Below are positions 8,218-16,640 of a stretch of 64,000 nt of DNA, piece after piece. Location of the stretch: NCBI GenBank assembly GCA_031551885.1, contig JAVBMX010000025.1, positions 10,817-74,816 of the forward strand. The letters are read 5' to 3'. Source of the stretch: Frigididesulfovibrio sp031551885 (lineage in GTDB: Bacteria; Desulfobacterota; Desulfovibrionia; Desulfovibrionales; Desulfovibrionaceae). Numbering within the stretch: position 1 is the stretch's first letter; every line of letters starts with the position of its first letter. The translations under genes were made by a program, and so were the position numbers. Below the pieces are notes generated by a model. That model made no database searches, was not told the DNA's origin, and saw only the letters and a list, made by a program, of their open reading frames with translations.

Positions 8218-9537
8218 TCAGCGTCCCGCTTTGTCCAGCACCCAGCGCTTCAGCTTGGCGGCTTCCTTGAACAAGCTTTCACCGTCAAAACGGGTGTACC
8301 GGCCGTCTTGATACAAGACCTCCCCGTCCACCACGGTCAGGCGTACTTCGTGGCCTGTGGCGGCGTATACCAAGTGCGAAACCGGGGAGTACATGGGCAG
8401 CAGGTTGGGAGTGGTCAGATCCAAGGCGATCAGATCCGCCGGAGCACCGGGAATCAATGTTCCCAAACCATCCCAACAGAGGGCTTTGTTCCCGCCCAGA
8501 GTCGCGGCGTCGAGCACGTTTGCGGCCGGGGCGGCCGTGGGGTCGCCGGAAAATTTGTGCAGCAGCGCGCAGGTATTCATTTCCCCAAACATGTTCAAAG
8601 CATTGTTGGAGGCCGCGCCGTCGGTGCCCAGACCCACGGGAATGCCCCGCGCCCGCATGTCGTCAAAACGGGCCGCGCCGGAAGACAACTTCATGTTGCT
8701 GCGCGGGCAATGGGCTACAACGGTGCCCGTGGCGGCCAAGCGGTCGAGTTCCTCGTCGGTCAGGTCCACGGCATGGGCCAGGGTGGTCGTGGGGCCGAGC
8801 AATCCGGCTCTGTCCAGCAACGCGATGGGACGGCCGCCGAAGTTTTGCAGGCATAAAGCGGTTTCGGCGGGCGATTCTGCCGCGTGGATGTGCAGGGGAA
8901 GATGCAGTTCGTCGGCCAGGGCCTTGCAGCGTTCCAAAATCTCCGGAGTGGTGGTGTAAACCGTGTGGGGCATGACCCCCGTGCGTAGCCGTTTTTTGTC
9001 TTTGACGAGGTCGGCATGGCGACGGGCCAAGTCAAAGGAGGCGTCGACGCTCGGGCAACGCGGGGTGGGAAAAGCGAAAATGCCGTCGCCCAGGCGGGCT
9101 TTGAGTCCGGCTTTGTCCACGCCGGAGATCACGGCGTCTTCAATCAGGTACATGTCCTGAAGGGCCGTGGTGCCGGTGCGGGTCATTTCCGCGCAACCGA
9201 GCAGGGTGCCCAACTCGACAATCTCGGCGGTCAGGTGCTTTTCCACCGGAAAAATGTGGTTGTTGAGCCATTCCAGGAGGGGCAGGTCATCGGCAAAGCC
9301 GCGCAGAAAGGTCATGGAAACGTGAGTGTGGGCATTGACCAGGCCGGGCATGATCAATGCCGCGCCCAGATCAAGGCGGCGGACCGGAGCATAGTCGGAA
9401 ACCCGCTTTTGTGGTCCGACGGCCAGGACGTTTCCGTTATGGACGGCCACAAAACCGTTTTCGATGACTGTACGCTCTTCGTCCTGGGTGAGGACGTAGT
9501 CGGCGGTCAGCAGCAGATCGCAGGGGGTGTTTGGCAT
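8218..9537 (-). CDS. mtaD: 5-methylthioadenosine/S-adenosylhomocysteine deaminase
   Basis: This 439-residue metal-dependent amidohydrolase deaminates methylthioadenosine and S-adenosylhomocysteine to the inosine forms, part of recycling SAM by-products. The barrel motifs are complete: NAHTHVSMTFLRGFADDLPL with the HxH metal ligands, HIHAAES, the HAVDLTDEE helix, HCPRSNMKLSSG and GLGTDGAASNN with the catalytic Asp. The ATG at 9537 is preferred over more distal starts because homology begins there and GGGAG precedes it; the longer frame upstream runs through low-complexity sequence. The gene is flanked by a hairpin repeat downstream and a G-rich hairpin region upstream. A related deaminase such as guanine or cytosine deaminase is less likely given the length and SNMKLSSG. 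Confidence 0.88.
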   Translation of the reverse strand: MPNTPCDLLLTADYVLTQDEERTVIENGFVAVHNGNVLAVGPQKRVSDYAPVRRLDLGAALIMPGLVNAHTHVSMTFLRGFADDLPLLEWLNNHIFPVEKHLTAEIVELGTLLGCAEMTRTGTTALQDMYLIEDAVISGVDKAGLKARLGDGIFAFPTPRCPSVDASFDLARRHADLVKDKKRLRTGVMPHTVYTTTPEILERCKALADELHLPLHIHAAESPAETALCLQNFGGRPIALLDRAGLLGPTTTLAHAVDLTDEELDRLAATGTVVAHCPRSNMKLSSGAARFDDMRARGIPVGLGTDGAASNNALNMFGEMNTCALLHKFSGDPTAAPAANVLDAATLGGNKALCWDGLGTLIPGAPADLIALDLTTPNLLPMYSPVSHLVYAATGHEVRLTVVDGEVLYQDGRYTRFDGESLFKEAAKLKRWVLDKAGR

Positions 9538-9672
9538 ATTCTCGGCTCCCGGTGAGGATTGATCGGCATTACCGGCTTGCTCTTTGTCTGACCGACGCAC
9601 ATGGGCTGCGCCTCGCATGCTGCCGCGCCTTTCGTAACCACAAATCAAAATTTTAAAGGGAGGGAAGGGGGT

Positions 9673-9722
9673 TCGGGGGAAGGGAGGGGATTTTTTACAA
9701 AAAATCCCCTCCCTTCCCCCGA
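9673..9722. terminator. Very long purine-rich hairpin downstream of asnS
   Basis: A perfect inverted repeat of about 22-24 bp (left arm 9673-9696, right arm 9699-9722) is made of G/A-rich and C/T-rich arms meeting at T6/A6. It lies 38 nt beyond the asnS stop, so it probably ends that transcript and shields mtaD. The plus strand from 9656 has at least four G-runs and could form a quadruplex. Confidence 0.65.
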
Positions 9723-9759
9723 GGCACACTCTTCTTCTTTCCCTTTCCCCTTTCTCCCC

Positions 9760-11163
9760 CTAAAACTCCAAACTGCGCGGGGTGCGGGGGAACGGGATCA
9801 CGTCGCGGATATTGGTGACGCCGGTCAGGAGCATAAGCAGACGCTCAAAACCCATGCCGAACCCGGCGTGGGGCACGGAGCCGAACCGGCGCAGATCAAG
9901 ATACCACCAGTAGTCTTCGATCTTGTGGCCCATCTCGGTGATCCGGTTTTGGAGCATGTCGAGGCGATCTTCGCGTTGGCTGCCGCCGATGAGCTCGCCG
10001 ATGCGCGGCACGAGCACGTCCATGGCGGCGACGGTTTTGCCGTCGTCGTTGCGGCGCATGTAAAAGGCTTTGATGGCCGTGGGGTAGTCGCGCACGATGA
10101 CCGGCTTGCCGAAGTGCTCTTCGGCCAGAAAACGCTCGTGCTCGGTCTGCAGATCGGTGCCGAAGAACGCGGGATACTCAAACTTCCGGCCGCTTTTTTG
10201 GAGGATCTCCACGGCTTCGGTGTAGGTGATCCGGGCGAACGGTTCATCAATCAGCTTTTCCAGGCGCTTGAGCAGGTCGGTGTCCACGAAGCGGTTGAAA
10301 AGATCCACGTCCGGGGCGCAGCGCTCCAAAATGCGGCGGACCACGGCGCGGGTCAGGTTTTCACCCAGGTCCATGTTGTCTTCAATGTCGGCAAAGGCCA
10401 TTTCCGGCTCGATCATCCAAAACTCGGCGCAATGGCGCGGGGTATTGGAGTTCTCGGCCCGGAAGGTGGGGCCGAAGGTGTAAACCTTCCCCAGAGCCAG
10501 GGCCATGTTTTCCGCTTCCAATTGGCCGGAAACGGTCAGGCTGCATTCACGGCCGAAGAAGTCGTCCTCAAAAATGTTTTGGCCTTCCTTGGGGTCTTTC
10601 TCGGGAGCCGGGGGCAAGGTGGTGACCCGGAACATTTCGCCCGCGCCTTCGCAGTCCGACCCGGTCAAGATGGGCGTATGGACATGGAAAAACCCGTTCT
10701 CGCGGAAGTATTCATGTACCGCGAAAGCCGCTTCGGAGCGGATGCGGAACATGGCCCCAAATTTGTTGGTGCGCGGCCGCAGGTGGGCGATGGTACGCAA
10801 GAATTCGTCCGAATGGCGCTTTTTCTGAAGAGGGAAGGCTTCTTGATCCGCTCCTCCCAGCATGGTCACGCTGTGGGCCTGGACTTCCCACTTTTGCCCT
10901 TTGCCGGGAGACTCGACCAAAGCGCCCTCAACGGTCACGGACGCGCCGGTGTTGATGTCGGCCGACAACGGATGGGCCGGGCTGTTCGCATCCACAATGA
11001 TTTGGATACCGGAAAGGCTCGAACCGTCGTTGATTTCCAGGAAGGTGAGATCCTTGGCGTCGCGGCGGGTACGCACCCAACCGCAAACCAAAAGGGAAGA
11101 ACGGGGCGCTTCGGCCTGCAACAGGTCGGCGATAAGGGCGCGGCGGGAAAGGGCGGAGGGCAT
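9760..11163 (-). CDS. asnS: Asparagine-tRNA ligase
   Basis: Charges tRNA-Asn with asparagine. The 467-residue protein has an N-terminal OB anticodon-binding domain (VCGWVRTRRDAKDLTFLEINDG), then the class II catalytic core: motif 2 FRAENSNTPRHCAEFWMIEPE and motif 3 GFGMGFERLLMLLTG followed by the invariant IRDVIPFPRTPRSLEF end. The internal insert with FAVHEYFRENGF and HVHTPILTGSDCEGAGEMF is typical of AsnRS and separates it from AspRS. AGGAG precedes the ATG. It is monocistronic between a repeat fragment and the G-rich hairpin. Confidence 0.96.
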   Translation of the reverse strand: MPSALSRRALIADLLQAEAPRSSLLVCGWVRTRRDAKDLTFLEINDGSSLSGIQIIVDANSPAHPLSADINTGASVTVEGALVESPGKGQKWEVQAHSVTMLGGADQEAFPLQKKRHSDEFLRTIAHLRPRTNKFGAMFRIRSEAAFAVHEYFRENGFFHVHTPILTGSDCEGAGEMFRVTTLPPAPEKDPKEGQNIFEDDFFGRECSLTVSGQLEAENMALALGKVYTFGPTFRAENSNTPRHCAEFWMIEPEMAFADIEDNMDLGENLTRAVVRRILERCAPDVDLFNRFVDTDLLKRLEKLIDEPFARITYTEAVEILQKSGRKFEYPAFFGTDLQTEHERFLAEEHFGKPVIVRDYPTAIKAFYMRRNDDGKTVAAMDVLVPRIGELIGGSQREDRLDMLQNRITEMGHKIEDYWWYLDLRRFGSVPHAGFGMGFERLLMLLTGVTNIRDVIPFPRTPRSLEF

Positions 11164-11192
11164 GGGGGGACTCCTGGGACAGTTTGGCTTTG

Positions 11193-11219
11193 GAATTGTC
11201 TATGAAACCATATTGCCGA
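11193..11219 (+). repeat. Fragment of the dispersed repeat
   Basis: The 27 bases read GAATTGTCTATGAAACCATATT then GCCGA and match the right arm of the left hairpin plus the following core of the copy at 8027-8055 with about two differences. The rest of the element is missing. It lies between the asnS start and the hldD stop. Confidence 0.6.
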
Positions 11220-11236
11220 ATTGCCGTTCTTGCGGC

Positions 11237-12205
11237 TTACAGATAAGGGTCCGGGGCCATGAGGTAGTTTTGCACGTAGTCGGTCACGCCGGCTTCGATG
11301 CTTTGCATGGGCGTGGTGTACCCGGCGGCGCGCAGGCGGTCCATCCGGGCTTCGGTAAAGTTCTGGTATTTGCCGCGCAGGTGTTCGGGCATGTCCACGT
11401 ATTCGATGTCCACGGGCTTGCCCATGGCGGTGAACACGGCTTTGAGCAAATCGTTCCAGGTGCGGGCCGTGCCCGTGCCCAGGTTGAAAATGCCGTTGAC
11501 GTGCGGGTTGCGCAGCAACCATGCGATGACCGCAGTGCAGTCTTTAATGTAGACGAAGTCGCGCATCTGGCCGCCGTCGGCGTATTGAGGGTCCGTAGAG
11601 CGGAACAGGCGCATCTTTCCGATTTCGGAGATCGTATGAAAGGCTTTGTTGATCACGCTGCGCATGTCGCCCTTATGCTGCTCGTTGGGGCCGTATACAT
11701 TGAAGAACTTCAGGGAAGCGACGGCGTCAAGCAGGTTTTCGCGTTGCAGCCACAGATCAAAAAGCTGCTTGGAATATCCATACATATTTAAGGGCTTGAG
11801 CGCGCGGATGCCCGCAGGAGCGTCGTCAAAGCCGAGGGACCCGTCGCCGTAGGTCGCCGCCGAGCCGGCGTTGATAAAGCGGGCGCCTTTGTTCAAAGCG
11901 TAGCGGCATACCGTTTTGGTGTATTCCAGGTTGTTGCGCATGAGAAAGTCGGCGTCACGCTCGGTGGTGGCCGAACAGGCTCCCATATGGAGGACGGCGT
12001 CCACCCGGCCGAAGGCGTCTTCTTTCACGGCGCGCAGAAAGTCATCCCGGTGCATGTAGGCGGAGAAACGTCGGTTGACCAGATTTTTCCATTTTTCCGA
12101 GGTTCCCAGGTTGTCCACCACCAAAATGTCGTCGATGCCCGCTTCGTTGAGCATCCAGATCAGCGCGCTGCCGATAAAACCCGCGCCGCCCGTCACGATA
12201 TGCAT
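11237..12205 (-). CDS. hldD: ADP-L-glycero-D-manno-heptose 6-epimerase
   Basis: Converts ADP-D,D-heptose to ADP-L,D-heptose for the LPS inner core. The 322-residue short-chain dehydrogenase fold has the NAD(P) loop TGGAGFIGS at the N-terminus, the HldD-specific MGACSATTERD, NAGSAATYGDG with the catalytic Ser/Thr region, the Tyr-x3-Lys pair in NMYGYSKQLFD, and FFNVYGPNE with HKGDMRSV, a strong HldD signature. AAGGAA precedes the ATG. The gene shows that the organism makes a heptose-containing LPS core, in line with the Mla genes further along. Confidence 0.94.
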   Translation of the reverse strand: MHIVTGGAGFIGSALIWMLNEAGIDDILVVDNLGTSEKWKNLVNRRFSAYMHRDDFLRAVKEDAFGRVDAVLHMGACSATTERDADFLMRNNLEYTKTVCRYALNKGARFINAGSAATYGDGSLGFDDAPAGIRALKPLNMYGYSKQLFDLWLQRENLLDAVASLKFFNVYGPNEQHKGDMRSVINKAFHTISEIGKMRLFRSTDPQYADGGQMRDFVYIKDCTAVIAWLLRNPHVNGIFNLGTGTARTWNDLLKAVFTAMGKPVDIEYVDMPEHLRGKYQNFTEARMDRLRAAGYTTPMQSIEAGVTDYVQNYLMAPDPYL

Positions 12206-12388
12206 AGCGATTCCTTGCGAAAAAATGGTTGAAGAAGGCTCGTCCGAAGACGGAACTCAGCAAGAGTACTCAGGAATCGGAAGATCTTCAAGAGGCGGTC
12301 CCACCGGCTCGATTGATAAAGCGCGGCAACGGGGGTTCCTACTTGCGGAACTTTTCGGTATCATGGAATGACACATAAGGAGGCTCCT

Positions 12389-13720
12389 ATGCCCTGGGTC
12401 TGGGCGGCCCTGATGCCGCATCCGCCGATCATTCTGCCGGAAATCGGCCGAGGACGGGAAACCGAAGCCGGCGCCACCCTCAGCGGCATCCGCCAGATGG
12501 TGGAAAACCTGCGCAAACTGCCGCGCCCGGAAGTACTGCTGATTCTTTCCCCGCATCAGCCGTATGCGCCCGGCGCGTTGTACCTGAACAACGCGCCTCG
12601 GGTGTACGGCACGTTGGCCGCGTTCGGCGCGCCGGACGTGGGAGGGAACGCCCGGGTTCCTTTGGAAGAGCTCAGCATGCTGGCCGCCTATCTGGCCGAG
12701 TCGGGCCTGCCGGTCAAGGCCGGGTCGACGCCGGATATTTCCCGCGACCACGGCACTCAAGTGCCTATGACCGCCCTGCAGGAAGTTTGGCCCGACGGCC
12801 CCCCCGCCGTGATGGTTTCCTGCCCCATCGGCTTGAGCCCCCGGCAGGCGCTCACTCTGGGCAAGGCCCTGCGCCGATACACGGTGCCGGGAAATTGGGC
12901 GCTGCTGGCCAGCGGCGATTTGTCGCACCGGCTTTCGCCGGAGGCTCCGGCCGGCTACAACGCCGAGGGCGCGGTTTTTGACGCCGCCGTTGTGGAAGCC
13001 CTAAAAACCGGCGACCCCGGAATCCTGCTCGATCTTTCCCCTCGAACCCTTGAAGGGGCGGGAGAATGCGGCCTGCGATCGGTTTTGACCCTGCTCGGCC
13101 TTGCCGGCGTGCCGCTTCAGGTCTTTTCTTACGAAGGGCCGTTCGGAGTGGGGTACTGTACGGCGTTGTGGAACGGCGAACGGGCCAATCCCGTGCACCC
13201 GTACCCGGCCCTGGCCCGTCTGGCGGTGACCCGGCATTTGCGCGACGTGCCCGAGCTGGATGAAAAGGAAATCCTGGCTTTGAACCCGGATGCCTCCCTG
13301 TGGAACCCGCAGAAAGCCTGCTTTGTTTCCATCAAAACCCGGGAAGGCGTGTTGCGCGGCTGCATCGGCACCATCCTGCCCCTGGCGGCCGATCTGGGGC
13401 GCGAAATCGTGATGAACGCCGTTTCCGCGGCGGCCCGCGACCCGCGCTTTCCGCCGCTGCGCTCGGAAGAGCTCGCCAATGTGCGTTTTTCCGTGGATGT
13501 TTTGAGCCGGCCCGAGCAGACCGACATCGAACACCTGGACCCCAAGCATTACGGTGTGATCATCACCAAGGGCGAGCGACGCGGCTTACTCCTGCCGGAT
13601 CTGGACGGCGTGGACACCGTGGAGCAACAGGTTTCCATCGCGGCGCACAAAGCGGGGATTCAGGATATTTCCGGGGCGCGGTTCCAGCGCTTCACCGTGA
13701 CCCGCTATCCGGAGGACTGA
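12389..13720 (+). CDS. amrA: LigB-like domain fused to AMMECR1 (AmmeMemoRadiSam protein A type)
   Basis: The 443-residue fusion has two domains. Residues 1-270 form a class III extradiol-dioxygenase (LigB/MEMO-like) domain: LMPHPPIILPEIGRG, ILSPHQPY, and SGDLSHRLSPEAPAGYN, with His residues where LigB binds iron. Residues 275-440 are AMMECR1: CFVSIKTREGVLRGCIGTI, AARDPRFPPL, VRFSVDVLS and GLLLPDLDGVDTVEQQ. The radical SAM gene follows after 1 nt with its own GGAGG. The biochemical function of this three-part system is not established in any organism as far as I know. ATG 12389 is chosen over ATG 12368 because AAGGAGG lies at 12377-12383, 5 nt before it. Confidence 0.9.
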   Translation: MPWVWAALMPHPPIILPEIGRGRETEAGATLSGIRQMVENLRKLPRPEVLLILSPHQPYAPGALYLNNAPRVYGTLAAFGAPDVGGNARVPLEELSMLAAYLAESGLPVKAGSTPDISRDHGTQVPMTALQEVWPDGPPAVMVSCPIGLSPRQALTLGKALRRYTVPGNWALLASGDLSHRLSPEAPAGYNAEGAVFDAAVVEALKTGDPGILLDLSPRTLEGAGECGLRSVLTLLGLAGVPLQVFSYEGPFGVGYCTALWNGERANPVHPYPALARLAVTRHLRDVPELDEKEILALNPDASLWNPQKACFVSIKTREGVLRGCIGTILPLAADLGREIVMNAVSAAARDPRFPPLRSEELANVRFSVDVLSRPEQTDIEHLDPKHYGVIITKGERRGLLLPDLDGVDTVEQQVSIAAHKAGIQDISGARFQRFTVTRYPED

Positions 13721-13721
13721 G

Positions 13722-14594
13722 ATGTTGCCGGCGCGGTGGTGGGCGGCGGAGCCGATGGAAAAAGACGCGGAGCGGCGCGCCTACCGTTGCGGCTTGTGCT
13801 TCCACAACTGCCTGATTCCGATCGGCGGCAAGGGGTGGTGCGGCGTGCGCCGGGGCGGAGAGACGGCCCTGGAATCGCCTTTTCTCGGGCGTTTCACCTC
13901 CATGGCCGTGGATCCCATGGAAAAAAAGCCGTTGTACCGCTTCCGGCCCGGCAGCTTCATCTTCTCTTTGGGAAGCGTGGGTTGCACCATGCACTGTCCT
14001 TTTTGCCAGAATCATGAAATAGCCCAGCCCAAGGGGGCTCCCCGCCTGGTGGAGCTGTCGGTTCCCGAGTTGCTCGGCAAGCTGCGCGAACTGGGGCTTT
14101 CTTCCGTTGCCTTCACCTACAATGAACCGACCCTGCAGGCCGAGTACATTCTTGCCGCCGCGCCGTTGCTGCGCGAAGCCGGCATCGCCGTGGTTCTGGT
14201 GACCAACGGCATGATGAGCGACGCCTGTCTGGCCGACTTGGCCCCGGTTGTGGACGCCGCGAACGTCGACCTCAAGACCTTTTCTCCCACGGCCTATACC
14301 CGTATGGGCGGGGATCGCGAACGCGCGCAACAAAGCATTCGTCTGTTGCGGGAAGCCGGCGCCCATGTGGAACTGACCACCCTGGTGGTGCCGGGGATTT
14401 CCGACAACCCGGACGAATTCGCGGCCGAAGTGGAGTGGATTGCCGAGCTTTCCCCAGATATTCCCCTGCATCTTTCGCGGTATTTTCCGGCCCATAAATT
14501 CACGGCGCCGGCCACGGACGTGGAGTTGCTCCGGCAGTTCAAGGCTGCGGCAGAGGCCAGATTGCGCCATGTGTATTTGGGAAATGTGCGTTAA
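13722..14594 (+). CDS. amrS: AmmeMemoRadiSam system radical SAM enzyme
   Basis: The 290-residue radical SAM protein is the partner of the LigB-AMMECR1 fusion just upstream. An N-terminal cysteine-rich region (CGLCFHNCLIPIGGKGWCGVR) precedes the cluster motif CTMHCPFC (CxxxCxxC) that binds the 4Fe-4S cluster reacting with SAM. VAFTYNEPTL and the NVDLKTFSPTAYTRMGG segments are those of the PflA-like AmrS family, and the sequence ends in HLSRYFPAHKFTAPATDVELL. It may modify the AMMECR1 protein or a small substrate; that is not known. GGAGG overlaps the end of the preceding gene, so the two are co-translated. Confidence 0.9.
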   Translation: MLPARWWAAEPMEKDAERRAYRCGLCFHNCLIPIGGKGWCGVRRGGETALESPFLGRFTSMAVDPMEKKPLYRFRPGSFIFSLGSVGCTMHCPFCQNHEIAQPKGAPRLVELSVPELLGKLRELGLSSVAFTYNEPTLQAEYILAAAPLLREAGIAVVLVTNGMMSDACLADLAPVVDAANVDLKTFSPTAYTRMGGDRERAQQSIRLLREAGAHVELTTLVVPGISDNPDEFAAEVEWIAELSPDIPLHLSRYFPAHKFTAPATDVELLRQFKAAAEARLRHVYLGNVR

Positions 14595-14718
14595 GGGCTG
14601 TTTCGCAATCAATTTTCGCCGCTGAATTGCCATTTTCCCGTGCGCCTGCCGCCGGAAACGAATCGGCTTTTCGCGGGTCAACCCATAGTTCACGGAAAAA
14701 CCCGTTAAAGGAGACTCT

Positions 14719-15444
14719 ATGCGTATATCTCGTTTGTTTTCCCTGTTTTTGTTCGCGGTGCTTGTCACGGCCGGCTGCACCACCGGCGGGCGCACGCCCT
14801 TTACCGGATCCATGGCCAGAATCGACGCCGGGGCGGTGAACAACGGCGAAAAGGCTTTGGTGGTCATGCGCGTTTCCAGCCCCTGGGGCACGCCGGCGGA
14901 AACACGTTGGCTGCATATGGAAAGCGGCCAACTGTACATGGTGACCTCAAAATTCGCGGCGGGCACCCAGCAGACCGCCAAGGAATACGACATGGTCACG
15001 TTGCCCCCGGGCCGCTACGTGCTGACCTACGTGCTGTATTCTGAAGATACCGGTCCGGCTCTGCCTTCCAACGTCTTCGACATCGACCCCAATCTCTCCA
15101 AAGTCACTGCGCTTGGACAGGTGAATACGGAAAAAGGCGCGAAGTCCGGCCACATCACCTCGGCTTTGCGCAGCACCGGTCTGGCCAAAGACGGCAAGAC
15201 GCCGCTGATCGCCGCGTTCACGGTAAGCCGGGGCGAGGTCGTCTATCTGGGCGACATGACGATCCAATTCACCATTGACGGCAAGGTGCAGTTGCCCGGC
15301 TACTACCCGGCCGGAACCGTGGCTTGGTCCGTTCGCGACGATCTGGAACGGGCGCGTCTGGCCCTTTCCAACGAAGACGCCGCCCTTGGCACCAAGCTGC
15401 GCCAAGGACGAGTGACCAGAGGAACCTTGGCCAAAAATCTGTAG
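14719..15444 (+). CDS. Predicted lipoprotein of unknown function
   Basis: The 241-residue protein has a clear lipoprotein signal: MRISRL, a hydrophobic stretch and the lipobox VTAGC (Cys near residue 17). The rest is beta-rich with no catalytic motif I recognise; PPGRYVLTYVLYSED resembles a small carbohydrate-binding or Ig-like strand set, and the C-terminus is a basic helix (RARLALSNEDAALGTKLRQG). AAAGGAG precedes the ATG. It is separated by 124 nt from amrS and followed by its own terminator, so it is probably monocistronic. No neighbour suggests a role beyond envelope location. Confidence 0.72.
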   Translation: MRISRLFSLFLFAVLVTAGCTTGGRTPFTGSMARIDAGAVNNGEKALVVMRVSSPWGTPAETRWLHMESGQLYMVTSKFAAGTQQTAKEYDMVTLPPGRYVLTYVLYSEDTGPALPSNVFDIDPNLSKVTALGQVNTEKGAKSGHITSALRSTGLAKDGKTPLIAAFTVSRGEVVYLGDMTIQFTIDGKVQLPGYYPAGTVAWSVRDDLERARLALSNEDAALGTKLRQGRVTRGTLAKNL

Positions 15445-15467
15445 TCGAACGTTTTTGCGTCAACAAA

Positions 15468-15509
15468 CAGGCCGGGATTCTCCGCAGGGAGGGTTCCGGC
15501 CTGCTCTTT
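15468..15509 (+). terminator. Intrinsic terminator after the lipoprotein gene
   Basis: CAGGCCGG (15468-15475) pairs with CCGGCCTG (15496-15503), with an inner CTCC/GGGAG stem, and CTCTTTA follows. The gap from here to 15731 has an A/T-rich stretch (15625-15680) that could hold the promoter of the next gene; no gene is seen in it. Confidence 0.6.
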
Positions 15510-15731
15510 AGACCAACCACATTGCGGGGGCTCTGAAGGTGGGGCCATCTCATCTGAGACGGCACCCCTCTCTATTCCATGCTTGGGACGTTGCATGGCG
15601 CAGGTCGTGCTTTACGCAGCAGGTATGAAAGAGAAAAAATATCCTTATAAATACTTTGGTATATATTATGCTTCCCCATCATGACAGGAAAATTTTTCCC
15701 TCCCATGAAAGATCGTATACGGAGGCGCATA

Positions 15732-16490
15732 ATGTATATCAATGGAGTTTCCTCCTATGCTTCCCTCTTCCAGACTGACGGCGCCTCCACTAAGCAGAGT
15801 CGGGTGGCGGACTCCACGGATATGGAGAAAAGCGGTAAGGCGGCCGTTCGTGATACCGTTTCTTTTTCCAGCGAAGCGCTTGAGAAATACCTTGCCATGA
15901 AAAATGGCTCGGACGGCGCGGAAGAAAAGAACGATACCGAGCAGGAACTTGCAAAAAACAGTTTTTTCCAACAAGCGCATGTTGGTGGGAAGAAAACAAA
16001 AAGAATGGACCGTGCCGAGTTTATTGCTTTCTTAAAGTCGGATACGTTTGCCGAGGAAGCCATGGGCTATGCCAAAGCGGTGGCCACGGAAGAAGCGACG
16101 AGCGAAGACGGCGAAGATGCGGCCTCCGACCGAATCATCAAAGACATGGACGCGAAAAAGCGCCACGACAACTCCAGCGATGATGCGGACGACGATTCCG
16201 ATGATACCCGTATTGAGGACCAAGCCAAGAACAATTTCGGCAGCCCCATAGTCAATGGAAAGCGGGCGGACGCAAAAGAACTCGCCGCCGAGATACACAA
16301 GCTCGAAGAGGAAGTGAAAGAACTCACCGCCACCTATGAGTCGATCATGGGGGGAGAAGGAGAGTTGGAGGAAAAACTCCGCTTAAGCAAGCCGGTGCAG
16401 AAACGTCTGGATGAAAGACTTCATGATCTTCAAGCCATGAAAGCGCAAATGCAGATGATGCAGGAAGAAAAAACGGCGAAGAGCGCATAG
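15732..16490 (+). CDS. Acidic coiled-coil protein of unknown function
   Basis: The 252-residue soluble protein starts MYINGVSSYASLFQ and carries DTVSFSSEALEKYL near residue 41, a DxVxxSxEA motif also seen in the protein at 28818-29450 (DTVTISEAAREKL). Motifs of this type occur in flagellar and other exported low-complexity proteins of related bacteria; that link is an inference. The middle is very acidic (DDADDDSDDTR) and the last 80 residues are a predicted coiled coil (ELAAEIHKLEEEVKEL). The ATG at 15732 has GGAGG 6 nt upstream; a longer frame starting at 15681 lacks one. I do not recognise a family and assign no function. Confidence 0.65.
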   Translation: MYINGVSSYASLFQTDGASTKQSRVADSTDMEKSGKAAVRDTVSFSSEALEKYLAMKNGSDGAEEKNDTEQELAKNSFFQQAHVGGKKTKRMDRAEFIAFLKSDTFAEEAMGYAKAVATEEATSEDGEDAASDRIIKDMDAKKRHDNSSDDADDDSDDTRIEDQAKNNFGSPIVNGKRADAKELAAEIHKLEEEVKELTATYESIMGGEGELEEKLRLSKPVQKRLDERLHDLQAMKAQMQMMQEEKTAKSA

Positions 16491-16582
16491 CGCCGCCACC
16501 CGCTCCCGCACTCTTATCGAACAGGCACGGAGCCTGCACATACTTTGAGAGCCCCGCGCCGGACGTGGGAATTCGCATACAA

Positions 16583-16617
16583 AACGGCCGCCGAAGAGAC
16601 ATTCTCCGACGGCCGTT
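16583..16617. terminator. Bidirectional terminator
   Basis: AACGGCCG (16583-16590) pairs with CGGCCGTT (16610-16617), with an inner GAAGAG/CTC stem. CGCTTTTC follows on the plus strand and TTTTG on the minus strand. It lies between the convergent coiled-coil gene and the S1-domain gene. Confidence 0.7.
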
Positions 16618-16640
16618 CGCTTTTCTGCGGAACGAGCTTC

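Noticed and set aside
15590..15680. Possible sigma-54 promoter upstream of the coiled-coil gene (TTGGGACGTTGCATGG)
   Set aside because: The GG and GC dinucleotides are present but the surrounding bases and spacing do not match the -24/-12 consensus.
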